Shown: positions 32,643 to 45,058, counted from the stretch's first letter. The stretch is 64,000 nt of DNA from Scilla litardierei (GCA_030789695.1 CM061142.1:48921987-48985986); one strand, 5' to 3'. Made by a program: numbers and translations. The notes: a model not told the origin generated them from the letters alone.

Positions 32643-34721
32643 ACGTGCACAGAAAGTTCCGAAATGGAGCGCGAAGCTCCGGGATCGATTCCTAAGACTC
32701 CTAGGCTTGATCTAACAATAATATATTACCGATATGAAGCCCGTCACGAATGACTTGCTCCAAAATCGATGATTCCAAGGAAGAAGCTAGAAAATCACGA
32801 CGAAACGATCGAAAATGAAAGCTACGGAGACGAAAACCACACATGAGGAGAAAATCCACCAAAACATATATATATATAATATAATAATCCAGATACATGA
32901 GAACTAGTCGTTACAGTGCCCCATATTAATTTCGTAATTTTCTGAAATCAAATCGACCTAGAACCAGCAAAACCCACATCCCAAACGTTTTGGCCGAAAA
33001 CTCTTACCTCCATAGCTCAAACCCTGAAATAGATCTTGTATTCGCGATCCTCGCAACGATACGGACCCGTGGCTATGTTTTCGTAATTTTTTGGACACGT
33101 TTAATTACAGGGGAAAAAATCGTAATTTCAAGTTGTAATTTTACTAACTAAGTTTTACTAATTACTTTAGTTAATTAATTAATTACCATCACCTCCCCCA
33201 AACTGTGTAGCCCCAGGTTTATCACATGGGTTAATCTTTTCTAAACTTAGTCAAGCTTCCCAACCCCCTAATTTATTACACTTTGACTAAATTAAATTTT
33301 AATTATTTACCTAATTCCCTATTTAATCCTAACCCCCTTCCCTCTTCGTTCTCATGCAAACCCCACTCCTCTCCCTGCATTCCCTTCAATCAACCCAAAC
33401 CAGGCAAACAAAACAAACCCCCCTCAGCTCTCTCACAATCTCTCTCGTCCTCTCCCCCAAGCCCCGAAACCCCTCTTACCTTCTCGTTCTCTCCTATACA
33501 CCTCCGCCCATTGCCGCGCCACCGTCCGCCCTCCTCCACCCACACCCTCTCTCCCTTCTCCCCGGAGCTTTTGTCGAACCCCTCACTGAAGCCACCCACA
33601 GTCCGAGCTCCCCCTCGGCCTCTCCGCGTCACCGTGGGTACCGCCAAGCCTCTGCCGAGCTTGCCGAAGCTCCTCCACGTCGAAGCCATCAAAACGGCCC
33701 CGATGCTCCTCCTCACTTCCCGTGGCTGCCGGACCACCGGCCATCTCCGCCGGCCGGCCGGCCACCACCGTGCACGTGCCCCCCTCCTCTGGTCGGCCAC
33801 CTGCCGCTCCTTCCCCTAACCGATGCCTCCTACAACACTCAGCGCGCGCAAAGCAAACAAAAAAAGCACCCAGGGTACGCAAATGCAAATGCACAGGAGA
33901 GATTTTATTATAATATAATATAATATAAGTTAATACAATAACTTTTTGATATAGGTATCAGACGAAGCAACGGATACCACCAGAAGATCCGCGCCTTCGT
34001 CGCGAACGTGCATGTGCCAGTTTCGTCTCAATCCGATACTTAGTTTTCAATTTATGATTTTTCAAAGTTTTGTAATAGTTTTAATTTAATTTTAAATACG
34101 TATAAATACGTATAAATACGTATAAATACGTGTATTTCTATTTTTATATGGGGTTGTTGACTAAAAATTAACAGTAAATAATATAGGAATCAGAAAAATA
34201 CCAAACAAGGCCCAAAAAATCCGAAACAACGTTTCGGACTCATTGGCGCTGGTTTCATCTCCAAAAGGCAAGTATATTTTCCTCAGCAAATTTTTAAATT
34301 TTAAATCTAATTAGGATGTTTTCATTTAAAAATCAATATCTTAAGATTTTCACGTACACTAACGTACAAGGAAAATATATGTTGTAGTACTAGTTAATAC
34401 GGTCGTTTGATCCCTTTGTTGGAAGAATTCCGACGTATGGTTTGTCCTAGAGAAATCTTTGAAAAATATAATGAAAAATCGTTTTCTCATTTTTAATTAG
34501 TTTTAATTGATTTTAAGCTCTTAAAAAATTATGAAAAATACCTAGGGGCATTAGAAAAATATATTCTTCCTATATAAAATTATTTTGCTGCCATCTAGCC
34601 CATCTAAAAATACTTAGCACGTATTTTGATGAGTTCTAAGCTACTATAAAAATACGAACACGTTAGGAAAAATAAATAGAAATTAATGTGTTCTTTAACT
34701 AATGATTTCTTGTGTTTACAG

Positions 34722-34796
34722 GTACCAATCCTCGTGCACCAGCTCCCTTGGAGGCTCTAGCTCCAACCTCGTCTTACGACGACGATCTCGATAATT
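34722..34796 (+). other. Exon-like piece in the LTR remnant
   Basis: It is flanked by …tgtgtttacag and gtaagt, good acceptor and donor matches. The frame reads TNPRAPAPLEALAPTSSYDD then DLDN, proline/alanine-rich with an acidic end. It may be a spliced piece of an LTR transcript. Confidence 0.35.
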
Positions 34797-35565
34797 GTAA
34801 GTCACATCGAATTCTAAATTTAGAAAACTAGATAGTGTACTTGTATGAACTTAGGACTTCATGAATAAGCTTAGAACGAATATTGACCTAAACAATCGTC
34901 TAGAGACCTAACTAGTGAGGAAACTAAACTTGTTGTCTCAGAACGACTATTAACTGAGCATACGTCATTACCAACTTTCAACTTTGGTCGTTTTAGCACA
35001 CAACCACCAACTTGGGTAAATTGTGTGCTAATGAAAATACCACATGCTCGAAGCATGGAATCAGCATCGTAGTTGTTGTACTTGTCTTTATCCTCAAATT
35101 TCTTAGCATCCGCTTTGCTTTACTTTTTGGGTTTTAATAAGAAAGTCAACCAGTGGTCCTGGTTTAACTATCATCGTAAATAGGAAACTATCCTACTTTT
35201 GTTGATGGAACAAATGTGATTATTGGTATTCTTAACACTGGTATCACCCAGTGTCTAGGATCGTTTGCATCAAAGTTTGGATTACCCTGCTTGCGGGGAT
35301 AGTGACCTGCTTGGCCAAACCTGACTGGCCGTGTATGCATGGACCAACGTTATTGTCTCAATCATCAACCGTTTGTAAATACCTTCAAAAGAGTCGCTTC
35401 AACATCTTCATCTTCGTGATCACTCCCTTGTCTAGTTCACCCTTGTCGACCAAATTATGATACTTGTCACGTGAAAGTTCGCATGAAACCTTGTTACACT
35501 TGTGCACGATTGCTTACGTTAAAATAGTTACATCACCTGCTGCATGCTATGCTAACAATTTATCA

Positions 35566-35685
35566 TGTGGAATATCTTGTGGAATATCCCGTGGAATATC
35601 ATGTGGAATATCTTGTGGAATATCCTGTGGAATATTTTGTGGAATATCTTGTGGAATATCATGTGGAACAACTTGTGGAACATCC
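35566..35685 (+). repeat. 12-bp tandem repeat, ten units
   Basis: The unit TGTGGAATATCW repeats every 12 bp from 35566. The multiple-of-three period leaves the + strand open as repeated CGIS, but this is a by-product of the repeat. Confidence 0.9.
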
Positions 35686-36098
35686 TGTATGAAACATGTA
35701 CATAGAACACTTGACGCTTCACTAGGGTTTTGGGGCAACTCATAGTTTGAGAGAGTGTGGGAGTAACTGGAGTTCATCTTCCCATACCGCTACCTGTGTT
35801 TCGGCATCCCGTCCTGCTACCTGTGTCTCGGTAAAATACATGTACCACTGCCTGTGTTCTGGCATTCATCTGGGTAAGCACACCCAGGCAAAGGATGAAC
35901 TCAATGGTCGCATAGTATACTCTCCGACTTGAGTCACATAGTTCTAGTGTAGTTACTTTTGCACATTCTTTACTTTACACATTACATGTACTTCTGTACA
36001 GTCACCTTTACTTTACGCCTTGCTTGCCCGTTACTTATGACACTTGTGTAGCCACTCGTACTTTACTTATCGATCTAGTATGCATGACTGCATTTACT

Positions 36099-37169
36099 TG
36101 TAAGGACCCTGGCTATGGAGAAAACACTAGAAGGGGAGTTCAATAGTGTTTAAGCAATTTAAAACGATAGTTACACCAATTTAAATGCTAACCAACGAAA
36201 TAATGCGGAATTGAAATTAAAACCAAAATGAAACAAATGCAAACACAAGGATGTTTCAAGGGTTCGGATTACCCAAGTCACTTCTCGACTTGTTCCCGGT
36301 AATCCTACGTCCCTTCCACCCAGATACCTCCGGATACTCAAGTTAGAACCCTAACTTGAGGTTCCCTTAAAACCCACTTGTAGCAACCCTACAAGTGAAA
36401 TCGAACTACAATTGATTGTCCTTGACTCCCACAACCTGGGAGCAAGCAAACCGCTCTCACAACCCGAGAGCAAATCCAAATAACGAAAGTTATGAAATAT
36501 GAAAGCAACACTTACAATCACTTATGCCTTGAAGTAGAACTTGAAGGAGAAGTGTGTTGTGTGTTGAAGACTCTCTTGGAAGAGAGGAGAAAGCCCTTTC
36601 TCTTGACTGCACCAAATGCCTAGAAGATAACTCTTTGGTTCTTGGTTGGAGAGCAAGAGATCAAAGATAGGAATTCTTAGGGCTTTGGATTTGAGAGCTT
36701 TAAACTTGAGAATGAAAGCTTGAAAGATTTTGCAATGGAATGAGTAACATCTCAATGGAACAGTAGAAGTCCATTATATAGGTTTTTCAAATCAACAAAA
36801 CAGATTAGTCAAAAACCCAGTTGGAATCCGTGAGAAAAATCTCAACGGATAGAATCTGCGCTCGCGACAGTCGACTGTTGAGGAAACCACAGTCGACTGT
36901 TGCACAGTCAGCATGGGTAGGTGAGAATTCATAATGGTAACTAACCATGTGGACAGTCGACTGATGAAGTATAGACAGTCGACTGTTGAACCAACAGGCG
37001 ACTGTAAATACTTCTACAGGCGACTGGTTGAGAGATGGGTAAGTTGAAGGATTCTAGAAATCTTCTGAGATAACAGGACAGACGACTGATAAGGAAAAGA
37101 CAGTCGACTGTTACTCAGAATAGACGACTGTAAATCCTTATACAGACGACTGTCAAATACCCTGAGAAT
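36099..37169 (-). repeat. SIRE-like 3' LTR, segment 1
   Basis: The LTR end proximal to the element's outer boundary. From about 36868 it carries CAGTCGACTG palindromes. It ends with AGAAT (37165-37169), the copia D target-site duplication. No ORF of note. Confidence 0.8.
36868..37154 (-). repeat. CAGTCGACTG palindrome array, part 1
   Basis: About ten full or half copies of the 10-bp palindrome CAGTCGACTG and variants (AGGCGACTG, AGACGACTG) occur with irregular spacing. The array continues at 45100-45414 beyond the copia D insertion. Confidence 0.9.
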
Positions 37170-37715
37170 TGTAGGATCCTGTAAAAACAAGGACGTTAGG
37201 ATCGAATAATAAAGTCGAGGCTTACGCTTGCGTACGCGACACCGTAATCTCGGAACTTCGCCCTCGGATTCGCCACAAGGGTCGATACTTCGTCACGGAG
37301 GATCGAAGCAGAGTTTCACCGCCTAAATCTCTAACTAGAAGAGGATTTTAATGGAAGGGAGAAGAAGAACATAAGATGCCTTATGCAAAATTATGACATG
37401 GAAAGTGTGGAATGAATGCCTTACCCTTGGGTCCTATTTATATGCTTTAGGGGTGGTTATTGTAGGAAATAACCAATTATAAGCTTATTAGCCTATATTA
37501 GCACATTCATTTATCCTCTTCTTCATTCACTTATCAAGTGCCTTTATGCACTTATAACGTGACTTTTTCCACTTATCGAGTGGCTTTTTCCACTTATCGA
37601 GTGGTCCTTTTCACACGAGAATCCATTCGTGCACATTTTCGTGCACGCGACATCTGAGGTCCGTATACCCTCATACATCCCCTCATGGGTGTATTCATGT
37701 CATCCATATCCAACA
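37170..37715 (-). repeat. 3' LTR of copia D
   Basis: + strand TGTAGGATCCTG…CATATCCAACA. It contains four CACTTATNNAGTG-type inverted repeats about 24 bp apart (about 37545-37605), matched at 44867-44943 in the other LTR. Confidence 0.94.
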
Positions 37716-38729
37716 TCTCCCACTCACACTTGAGGGGATTGTAAGGAAACATCTTCTTCTTTATCTCTTCTGTTTGTCATACCGAGAAATAGGCCGTGTG
37801 ACCGTCATGCGCATAGAGTCCGCTGTTGTGCACTTGTTAGAGATACACAACACTCCTCGAGGTGCAAAGTTGAGTAGATCAACGCATGCTTTACCCTAGA
37901 TTATTTCTTCACATTTCTTATACTTTATATTCAACAATTGAATCCCATCTGGATTACAATTGGCTGGCCAGCTTTGAATCTCTAAAGTCCAAATGTGAAT
38001 ATGAAATCAATCTTCCTCTTCTTGCGATCCTTTTGATCTTGACTTGACTCGCTTTTCTAACATGCCCTGCCGGACTGAATTAACCATAGTCCATAAGCAA
38101 CATGCTAAGATAGCAATCACCCAGTCAAATCTTAAGGAACCAATTAGAGTCCATAAGGGTAACGAGTTAAGACCCATGTGGTCTTTGGGTCTCACATAAT
38201 AGTAAACACAATTACTATTCTAACCCAATGGTCAAAATGCAAACGTAGTATGAATACGTATTACAACATCACTCCTTTCCCAGGGAGCGTATGTCTTAAT
38301 GATGTTGTGAGGATGATAACCAGACACCACAATGTCTGACTTTGAGTCCCTTTTACTACTCAAATAATCTTCTGGACTCACATCCCGCATAAGACAGATA
38401 GGATTTCAAAATCCTCTTAGATCTTTTGAAAGCATCCATATGATGCAAATCTTTCATACGACCATTTTGTTTAAGTCATGACTCTAAATCGTCCGTCTGA
38501 CGATTTTGACTTTAAACAGGTCTCATCTTTATTTTACCCGTCTGATAAAATAAAGGCGGTTGCTCATGTGAGAGAGCCAACCTTAATCTGTCCGACATAC
38601 TAGAATTCAGCTGAGATTTCAAAAATGTATACAAACATTTCTTAAGAAATTCATATGCAGTGTTAAAAAGAACTTATTCTTTTATTAAATTTGATCATTT
38701 ACAGACATGAGAATTTACATTGGTACAAC
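37716..38729 (-). other. 3' untranslated region of copia D
   Basis: Begins with the polypurine tract (reverse of TCTCCCACTCACAC, 37716-37729). About 1 kb follows to the pol stop. Nothing else is recognised. Confidence 0.7.
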
Positions 38730-41700
38730 TCAGCTCTTACGCAATCCTTGAGATGATAAATGTTTGTAAAACACATCTCTGGGGATCGCCTTCGTAAGCG
38801 GATCCTCTATCATCTCATGCGTAGATATGTACCTTATGTCTACCTTCTTGGTCTTGTCATAGTCTTTTGCAAATTTGTAGCGGATATCTATGTGTTTGGT
38901 CTTACAATGGAATTTTGGATCTTTGACATAGGCTATAGATGCTTGACTGTCGCTGTGTATTGGTACAGCACCTGAGTCATTTGCATCAATAAACCTATCT
39001 AAGAACTTCCTAAGCCAAACAGCCTCTTGGACTACCATGCTAAATGCTACAAACTCGGCTTCCATAGTTGAAAGTGCGATGCAGGATTGTTTCTTGCTAC
39101 TCCAGAATATTGCACCGGATCCGAGTAGAAAAACATATCCTGAGGTCGATCGTCGCTCATCGAGATCACCCGCCCAATCAGCATCAGTGTAGCCTTCGAG
39201 TCTCAAGGCATCTCCTTGATAGCATAAAGCATAGTCTGCAGTTCCTTTGAGATACCGCATTATCCTCTTAACCGCTTTCCAGTGTACTTGCCCTGGGTTG
39301 GATTGGTAATGACTTACCATTCCAACGGCAAAACAGATGTCCGGTCTTGTACACATCATAGCGTACATAAGACTACCAACTGCACTGGAATATGGAACTT
39401 TGTCCATAATTTCCTTTTCCTTTTGGTTCTTTGGACATGATTTCAGACATAAATTGTCACACTTGCTTATAGGAGTATCAATGGACTTGCAGTCCTGCAT
39501 ATTAAAACGTTCTAAAACCTTATTTATATAAGTCTCCTGTGAAAGAGAAAGAAGTTTCTTCGAACGATTTCTTGAAATCTTAACTCCAAGGATATATGCG
39601 GCTTCTCCCATGTCTTTCATCTCAAAAACTGATGAAAGCCAAGCCTTGATATCCATCACAAAGCCCTTGTCATTTCCGGTTATTAAAATGTCATCTACAT
39701 ATAGAGACATAATAACGTACTTGCTCTTAATCCTCTTGATATATACGCAGTTATCTTCATCAAGCATGGAAAACCCATTTGATAAGACAACTTCTTGAAA
39801 TCGTATATACCATTGCCTCGAGGATTGTTTAAGACCATATATGGATTTATGAAGTTTACAAACCTTATGTTCGTTTCCTTCTTTTACAAACCATGTTGGT
39901 TGTTCGATATAGATCTCCTCGTCCAATTCTCCATTGAGAAAGGCAGTCTTTACATCCATATGATGTAATTCGAGGTCTAAGCAAGCTACCATTGCCAGAA
40001 TCAGGCGAATCGAGGTAAAACAGACAACAGGTGAGAAGGTTGCTTCGTAGTCTATTCCTTCCTGTTGCGTAAAACCTTTCGCGACAAGGCGAGCTTTATA
40101 TCTGTCAATAGAGCCATCAGCCTTATGCTTGATCTTGAGAACCCATTTGTTCCCAATAGCTCTACGTCCTCTGGGTAAGTCAACTAAGTCCCAGACTTGG
40201 TTAACTTTCATGGATTCCAACTCTTCCTTCATCGCTTCCATCCATTTGTCTTTATCAGGGCATGATACGGCCTGTTTGAAAGTAGCAGGCTCGTCATCAT
40301 CTTGTAGTAAAGTCATAAAGGTTTGCGGAAATTCATCCTCAAATCTTAGAGGAGCCAACCTTGTACGATTACTACGTCGTATTTGAGATTCTTCAAGTCC
40401 TTGTTGACTCGAATTTAGATCAATTCTAATATCACTCCCACTTGGAATGTCATTAGAAATGCTCCCACTTGGATCATTATTCCCGTATGGAATAGGATTT
40501 GCGTCATTCATATCATCCATTGGTGAAGTTTGAAACGTATTTTCGTCTTCACCAAGAATTCTCCCACTCGAATGAGGTAATCCTACTAGATCATTAATCT
40601 CAAATAGAGATAAGTCCTGACTTATCTCGCCCTGTCTTGGAAACTCGTTTTCCAAGAAAGTGACATCCCTTGACTCAAACTCAATTAGACCTCCATTGTC
40701 TTCATGACTAACGAAAACATAACCTTTGGAGTTTTCTGCGTATCGTATAAAGATACATTTCCTTCCCCTTGGCCCAAGTTTGCCATACTTATGGGAGGAA
40801 ATATGTGCGTAGGATGCACATTTCCAAGGTTTTAAAATGTTTAAGTCAGGAGACTTTTGGTTCCACAACTCATAAGGAGTGGAGCTAACTGATTTCGAGG
40901 GTACACGGTTCAAAATGAAAGTGGCCGTTAATAATGCGTCATCCCAAAAGGTGATTGGCAAGTTAGCTTGCGCCATCATTGAATGGACCATTTCTATTAA
41001 AGTCCTATTTCTCCTTTCAGCAACACCATTTTGTTGAGGAGTATATAGCATAGTTACCTGATGTACTATGCCCTTTTCATCACAAAGTTCCTTAAAACTT
41101 GTTGATTGATATTCCATGCCCCTATCGGTTTGCAAGACCTTAATCTTGCGATCTAATTGATTCTCCACTAAACTCATATAGTTTTTAAAGCATGTTAATG
41201 CTTCACTTTTGTGGGATATCAAATAGATATGTCCGAATCGGGTGAAATCATCAATAAAAGTGATGAAATAGGACTTCCCGCGTCTTTTCTTGACATTCAT
41301 CGGACCATATATGTCCGAATGGATGAGCTGTAATGGAACCTCGGTCCTTGTGTCGGTTTCAAACGGCTTGCGACAAGATTTCCCCACAAGGCAATGTTCG
41401 CAGGTCGACATTTCAACCTTTGAAACATTGGATAGAAGGCCACGTTTGGCAAGTCTATCCATTCGTTTTGGTCCAATATGACCAAGCCTTGCGTGCCAAC
41501 AAATTATATTAGACTCATAAGTCGAAGAATTTATAACAAGGAAATTTTCATTACATAATGAAGAGTCATACATTGTATTTAATACAATAAATCCTTTAAA
41601 TACATACCCAGTACCAATTAAGGAATTATTACAACACAAGTCCACTTTACAATCTTGAAAGAACCAGCTATAACCAAGACCCATTAACACGACCACAGAT

Positions 41701-41900
41701 ATTATATTCCTTCGAATATCTGGAGCGAAGAGAACATCATGAAGTAGGAGAGTGCGGCCGTTGTCCAAGACTAGCTTGCAAGACCCAATGCCTTTCACTT
41801 CAACACGTGTGTTGTTTCCTACATAGATCCACTTCGTTCCTTGGGGTATCCGGTGATACTCCACGAAGGACCGTCTGTCCCTTGCTATGTGGTCGTGGCA
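38730..41900 (-). pseudogene. pol: Copia D pol: protease end, integrase, RT, RNase H
   Basis: An open frame of 1,044 codons (41864-38730) has no internal stop. Counting from its first Met: GAG-pre-integrase WHARLGH (123-129) and CEHCLVGK (155-162); integrase acidic residues D184 (HSDIYGP), D247 (TDRGMEY) and E283 (VAERRN), giving the D,D-35-E spacing; RT from about 560 with YVDD at 722-725; RNase H with TDADWAGD at 893-900. The start used by the frame is not natural: the protease motif DSGAT lies upstream in another frame, offset by about one base near 41896. Enzymatic motifs look intact, but as a gene it is disconnected from gag. Confidence 0.9.
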
Positions 41901-42822
41901 CCTGAATCAATTATCCAAAATGGATTAGATTCCACAAGAAATATTGAACTAGAAACACATATGTAACTAGTATAAGTACAAGTTACCTCGTCGCCTCCAC
42001 TCGTACATGAACGAGCATAGTGACCGAGCTTGTTGCACTTGAAGCACTTGATCCTCTTCAAGTCTTTCTTCTGGTGCCCACCCTTATGTTTGGGTTTCTT
42101 GGTAGACTCAGGTTGCTTATTACGTTCATTAGAAGACTTCAAACGATCTTCACGTTTCTTTCCCCCGTGTGAGGAACTAGCAACCATGTGCACTTCTGCA
42201 CTTGGCTTGGCAGCCGCAAGCCGCTCTTCCTCTAATTCGAGGTGCTTGGAAACATCGCTGAAGGTTTTGATTCTCTCATTGTGAGTGAGATGCATCTTCA
42301 TTTGGTCCCACCCATTTGGTAGGGAACGTATGACTGCTTGGATTTGTTGCTCATCAGTGAGCACATGACCCGCATCCTTTAACTCTGAGATAAGATTCGC
42401 CATATGTCGCAGATGTTTCCCCATGGAATGATCTGACGTTTTTTGTATGAATCAAATCTTATAGTTAAGGCGCGAAGTTTGGACACCGATGTGCCACCAA
42501 ACTTCTCCTCTAGCTTGGACCATATGTCCATGGCTAAGTCATGCTCTCGGAAGATGCGCATTATGTCATCGGCCATACTGCTCAATAACGTAATGCGAGC
42601 TATCTTATTCTTCCGAGACCAAGCATCAAAAGCTTCCTTGTCTCGTCTGTATTGGGCCGTAGTGCCTAACTCGGGTTCAATCATTACGTTCTTTAGAGTT
42701 TCGAGCACTTCTTGCTCCTCTAGAACGTATTGTATCTTGATGGACCATAGTTTGTAATTATCGCCGTTGAGTTTTTCACCTCTGTTTAACTCAGCGACTA
42801 TATTCTTTGAAGCGGAAGACAT
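41885..42822 (-). pseudogene. gag: Copia D Gag with a frameshift
   Basis: Starts at MSSASKNIVAELNRG (42822). The UBN2-type capsid region (GDNYKLWSIKIQYVLEEQ, then WSKLEEKFGGTS) runs to about 42430, where the frame shifts. The rest (HLRHMANLISELKDAG, SLPNGWDQM) continues in a second frame to 41885. A CCHC knuckle CFKCNKLGHYARSC and the protease motif IIDSGAT follow near the end. Gag would package element RNA. A frameshift near 42430 and another at the protease make this copy non-functional. Confidence 0.88.
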
Positions 42823-44494
42823 TTTACTTTTAAAATGCTGCAAAAAGACACAAAACCGAAGGTTTGATCAAAAAACATTGCATTAAAAATTCTTAAAATA
42901 CAATTCCCACTTGAAATGATAATAGAATATCCCATTTGGATAGTTCTAATTTCAACTCCCACTTGGAATGATATTTATAATTTGATAAGTTACTTTCGAA
43001 AAATATTGAAGATGTTGTTATAGAATCGGAAAGGTTTCTACGATTCCAATCACCATCTAGAACAATCCTTCAATATTTCCCCCTCACTTATCAAACGATA
43101 GTACTCTTATAGTACTTCGTAGCGGAAAAGCGTTTTTGAAAACGTATTTTTCAAAACGTATGAAAACATATTTTTCAAAAATGTATATTTCAATCCAGTA
43201 CCCTTATGATACTAGCGAAATATTCGGCACTTCTTGGCCATTTACCGGGGTTGTTCCGTATCCGTGCCAAGGTCAAATCCCCCTTGAGGGGATTTTTCTG
43301 CAAGCCATTTTCGCCGGCTCCCGTATGGATCTAGGCGCTTCCCCCCGTATAGGAGGATTTTACCGCAGACGATTGTCGTTGGCCCCGTATGGGCTAGTCG
43401 GCATGTTCGTGTTACATCGACCAAGGCCTCTCGCCGAATTGGTCGACCAAAAATCCCGGATTGGTCGACCAATACCGACCAAGGATCTGGCACCCCCCGG
43501 CCAGTGCCTCTGCCTTGGCCGGCCAGGGGCCCTGGCCCCTCGGCCAGGGCCTCTGCCCTGGCCGAGGCCGGCCAGGGCCGGCCAGGGCGCCGGCCCTGGC
43601 CTCTGCCAGGGCCGGCCAGGCCCCTGGCCTGGCCCTGGCCCCCCGGCCAGGGCCAGCCAAGGCCCTCTGGCCCTGGCCTGGCCTCGGCCAGAGGCCGGCT
43701 AGGGGCTCTGGCCTTGGCCAGAGGGCGGCCAGGGCCCCCTTGGCCCTGGCCTAGCCTCGGCCAGAGTCCGGCCAGGGCCTCCTGGCCCTGGCCAGGCCAC
43801 GGCCAGAGGCCGGCTCTGGCCTGGCCGAGGCCGGCCAGGGCCGGCCTGGCCGTGGCCGGCCAATACCGGCCATGGCCCTTTGGCCTTGGTCGGCCATGGC
43901 CCATATGGCCATGGCCGGCCACCCCCTTGCATGGGTTTGGCCGCACACCCCGCCGGAGGGGTGGCCGTGGTGGTTATTGGCCGTAGCCAACCCCCTCCGC
44001 ATGGGGAGGGGGGATGCATTGCCTCCATAGCCCATTTGGCCATGGTGATCATGCACCAAAAGTCATCTTCTCCGATGGGAATAACCACCGTCGTCTTCTT
44101 CGATGAAGCACCCGTTCGTCGATGAAGCACCCGTTCGTCGAGAAAGTAGTTATTCTCTAATGGCCGTGTGCCAAAATGAAGAAATAACATACTTTAAAGT
44201 TCGTAAACTACACACTCCACATGAAGAGAGTTCACATTCCTTATGAATGGAGGCTCAGCATCCATGAAGAGTGCGAGCTTGACGATATGAACGGTCGGTT
44301 CTTCCCGTCACGGAGAGTTCCTGCCATATCCGTAATGGTAGGAGACCCTAACGTGAAAAGAACAACCGCTGCGTTCTCTCCGTCACGAAGTGTTCCTACC
44401 ATATCCATAATGGTAGGATACCCATTCGTGAAAAAGACAACGCCTCGTTCATCGGTTCGACGTGGCGGCGGTTTGACTGGGGCGAACCCGTATG
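42823..44494 (-). other. Leader of copia D with extreme GGCC-rich block
   Basis: 1.7 kb between PBS and gag. 43490-43935 is dominated by GGCC, CTGGCC and GGCCAGGGCC words and is self-complementary throughout. Near 44300-44420 is an imperfect duplication (CGTCACGGAGAGTTCC / CGTCACGAAGTGTTCC). Long ORFs predicted on both strands across the GGCC block are low-complexity artefacts. Confidence 0.8.
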
Positions 44495-44507
44495 GCTCTG
44501 ATACCAA
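44495..44507 (-). other. Primer-binding site of copia D
   Basis: - strand TGGTATCAGAGCC, one base after the LTR end, complementary to the 3' end of initiator tRNA-Met. Confidence 0.93.
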
Positions 44508-45058
44508 TGTAGGATCCTGTCAAAGCAAGGACGTTAGGATCGAATAATAAAGTCGAGACTTACGCTTGCATACGCGGCACCGTAATCTCGGAACTTCGCC
44601 CTCGGATTCGCCACAACGGTCGATACTTCGTCACGGAGGATCGAAGCAGAGTTTCACCGCCTAAATCTCTAACTAGAAGAGGATTTTAATGGAAGGGAGA
44701 AGAAGAACATAAGATGCCTTATGCAAAATTATGGCATGGAAAGTGTGGAATGAATGCCTTACCCTTGGGTCCTATTTATAGGCTTTAGGGGTGGTTATTG
44801 TAGGAAATAACCAATTATAAGCTTATTAGCCTATATTAGCACATTCATTTATCCTCTTCTTCATTCACTTATCAAGTGCCTTTATGCACTTATAAAGTGA
44901 CTTTTTCCACTTATCGAGTGGCTTTTTCCACTTATCGAATGGTCCTTTTCACACGAGAAAAGGTTTCCTTCGTGCACGCTTTCATGCACGCGACATCTGA
45001 GGTCTGTATACCCTCATACATCCCCTCATGGGTGTCTTCATTTCGTCCATATCCAACA
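44508..45058 (-). repeat. 5' LTR of copia D
   Basis: 551 bp, partner of 37170-37715. It contains the inverted-repeat cluster at 44867-44943 and ends at TSD AGAAT. Confidence 0.94.

Larger units (their letters stand above)
30491..32915 (-). mobile_element. Solo LTR, gypsy type
   Basis: A single 2,425-bp LTR reads on the - strand from TGTAACGACTAG (32915) to GGGGCGTGACA (30491). It is flanked by GTGCC on both sides (30486-30490 and 32916-32920). There is no interior or second LTR, so it is the product of LTR-LTR recombination. It shares the terminus, the hairpin with loop GACAACG, the GAAATGATA box and the acidic ORF with the LTRs at 1-1338 and in the LARD. Confidence 0.93.
32916..36098 (+). 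repeat. Older long-LTR-like remnant, host of the SIRE insertion
   Basis: No coding domain. The layout resembles the long gypsy LTRs here: an AT-rich start, a CT-rich/GC-rich block (33340-33830, giving spurious proline-rich ORFs), an exon-like piece (34722-34796), a 12-bp tandem repeat (35566-35685) and a T/C-rich end with many TTACTTT blocks as in the LTR at 700-850. It breaks off at 36098 where the SIRE LTR starts. Its start and family are not determined. Confidence 0.45.
37170..45058 (-). mobile_element. Ty1/copia retrotransposon D, complete and fairly young
   Basis: LTRs at 37170-37715 and 44508-45058 (546 and 551 bp, only a few percent different) are flanked by TSD AGAAT (37165-37169 and 45059-45063). 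An initiator-tRNA PBS adjoins the right LTR and a polypurine tract the left one, so it runs on the - strand. Gag and pol are present in full length, with two small frameshifts, one in gag and one at the gag-pol junction. It is inserted in the SIRE LTR. Confidence 0.95.

Noticed and set aside
33283..33923. Proline-rich ORFs on both strands
   Set aside because: CT-rich block typical of the long LTRs here; no recognisable domain and both strands open.
43242..43986. Long ORFs on both strands (160-234 codons, Pro/Gly/Ala/Arg-rich)
   Set aside because: They translate the GGCC-rich block in all frames; low complexity and no domain.
44495..44507. tRNA gene relic
   Set aside because: Only 13 bases complementary to a tRNA 3' end next to an LTR, which is a primer-binding site. 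The same reasoning applies to 55483-55500 and 57842-57854.
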